Virus record (IMG/VR): IMGVR_UViG_3300037137_002161 | Span: 1-38,240 of that record | DNA: 38,240 nt | DNA from: a virus | Strand: one strand, 5' to 3' | In this document: positions 38,229 to 38,240 of the stretch, piece after piece | Layout: every line of letters begins with the position of its first letter | How positions within the stretch are numbered: position 1 is the stretch's first letter | Translations under genes and position numbers: made by a program | The notes under the pieces: model-generated | What the model saw: the letters and a program-made list of their open reading frames with translations, nothing else | Told to the model about the DNA's origin: nothing | Databases searched by the model: none

Positions 38229-38240
38229 ATCGCCGGGACC
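38229..38240. repeat. 12-base repeat of the contig start
   Basis: ATCGCCGGGACC is identical to bases 1-12. Joining the ends extends the gene at 1-530 to a stop at 38213. Most likely an assembly overlap of a circular or circularly permuted genome. Confidence 0.75.

Noticed and set aside
1-38240. Integrase, CRISPR array, tRNA genes
   Set aside because: No tyrosine or serine recombinase motifs, no regularly spaced repeat-spacer units and no cloverleaf-like sequence were seen. Absence by eye is not proof.

Overview
The window looks like one complete genome, about 38.2 kb, of a long-tailed, non-contractile phage (siphovirus type). Base composition is very G+C-rich and uniform. Essentially every supportable gene lies on the minus strand, so transcription runs from high to low coordinates. 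The same 12 bases stand at both ends (1-12 and 38229-38240). A gene starting at 530 runs off the left end and, after joining the ends, reaches a stop at 38213, so the molecule was probably circular or terminally redundant. The open ends are most likely assembly ends. I see no integrase, tRNA, CRISPR array or DNA polymerase.

Layout in the direction of transcription. 2787-1 and then 38143-35527 hold the early/replication block: an HTH protein, a RusA-type resolvase, a lambda-O-like initiator gene that carries a candidate origin inside itself, a lipoprotein, a zinc protein, several small genes and a ParB-domain/DNA-methyltransferase fusion. 35527-33103 encodes the small and large (GpA-type) terminase subunits. 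32980-24495 is an unusual block of about 28 mostly tiny genes placed between terminase and portal. It is preceded by a good promoter candidate (33035-33063) and followed by a perfect 13-bp hairpin (24406-24436). It carries a second ParB-domain protein, an HNH nuclease, several Cys-rich proteins and one secreted protein with a type-IX-secretion-like C-terminal tail.

24349-16042 is the head and neck module: head protein, lambda-type portal, a fused prohead protease-major capsid protein, connector, terminator and tail tube genes. 16590-6670 is the tail module, with a frameshifted assembly chaperone, a 618-residue tape measure protein, tail tip and fibre-like proteins. 6660-3083 finishes the late region with two further structural genes and the lysis cassette (GH108-type endolysin, membrane protein, spanin-like pair, 3-TM holin).

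Head-end genes resemble the lambda scheme (GpA terminase, lambda-family portal) and the capsid is HK97-type. The sorting-tail-like C-terminus of the 25185-25676 protein hints at a high-G+C host that has type IX secretion (Fibrobacteres-Chlorobi-Bacteroidetes superphylum or relatives such as Eisenbacteria). That is inference. Translational coupling is pervasive: most neighbouring genes overlap as ATGA, GTGA or TGATG. All family assignments come from reading translations by eye, without database searches.
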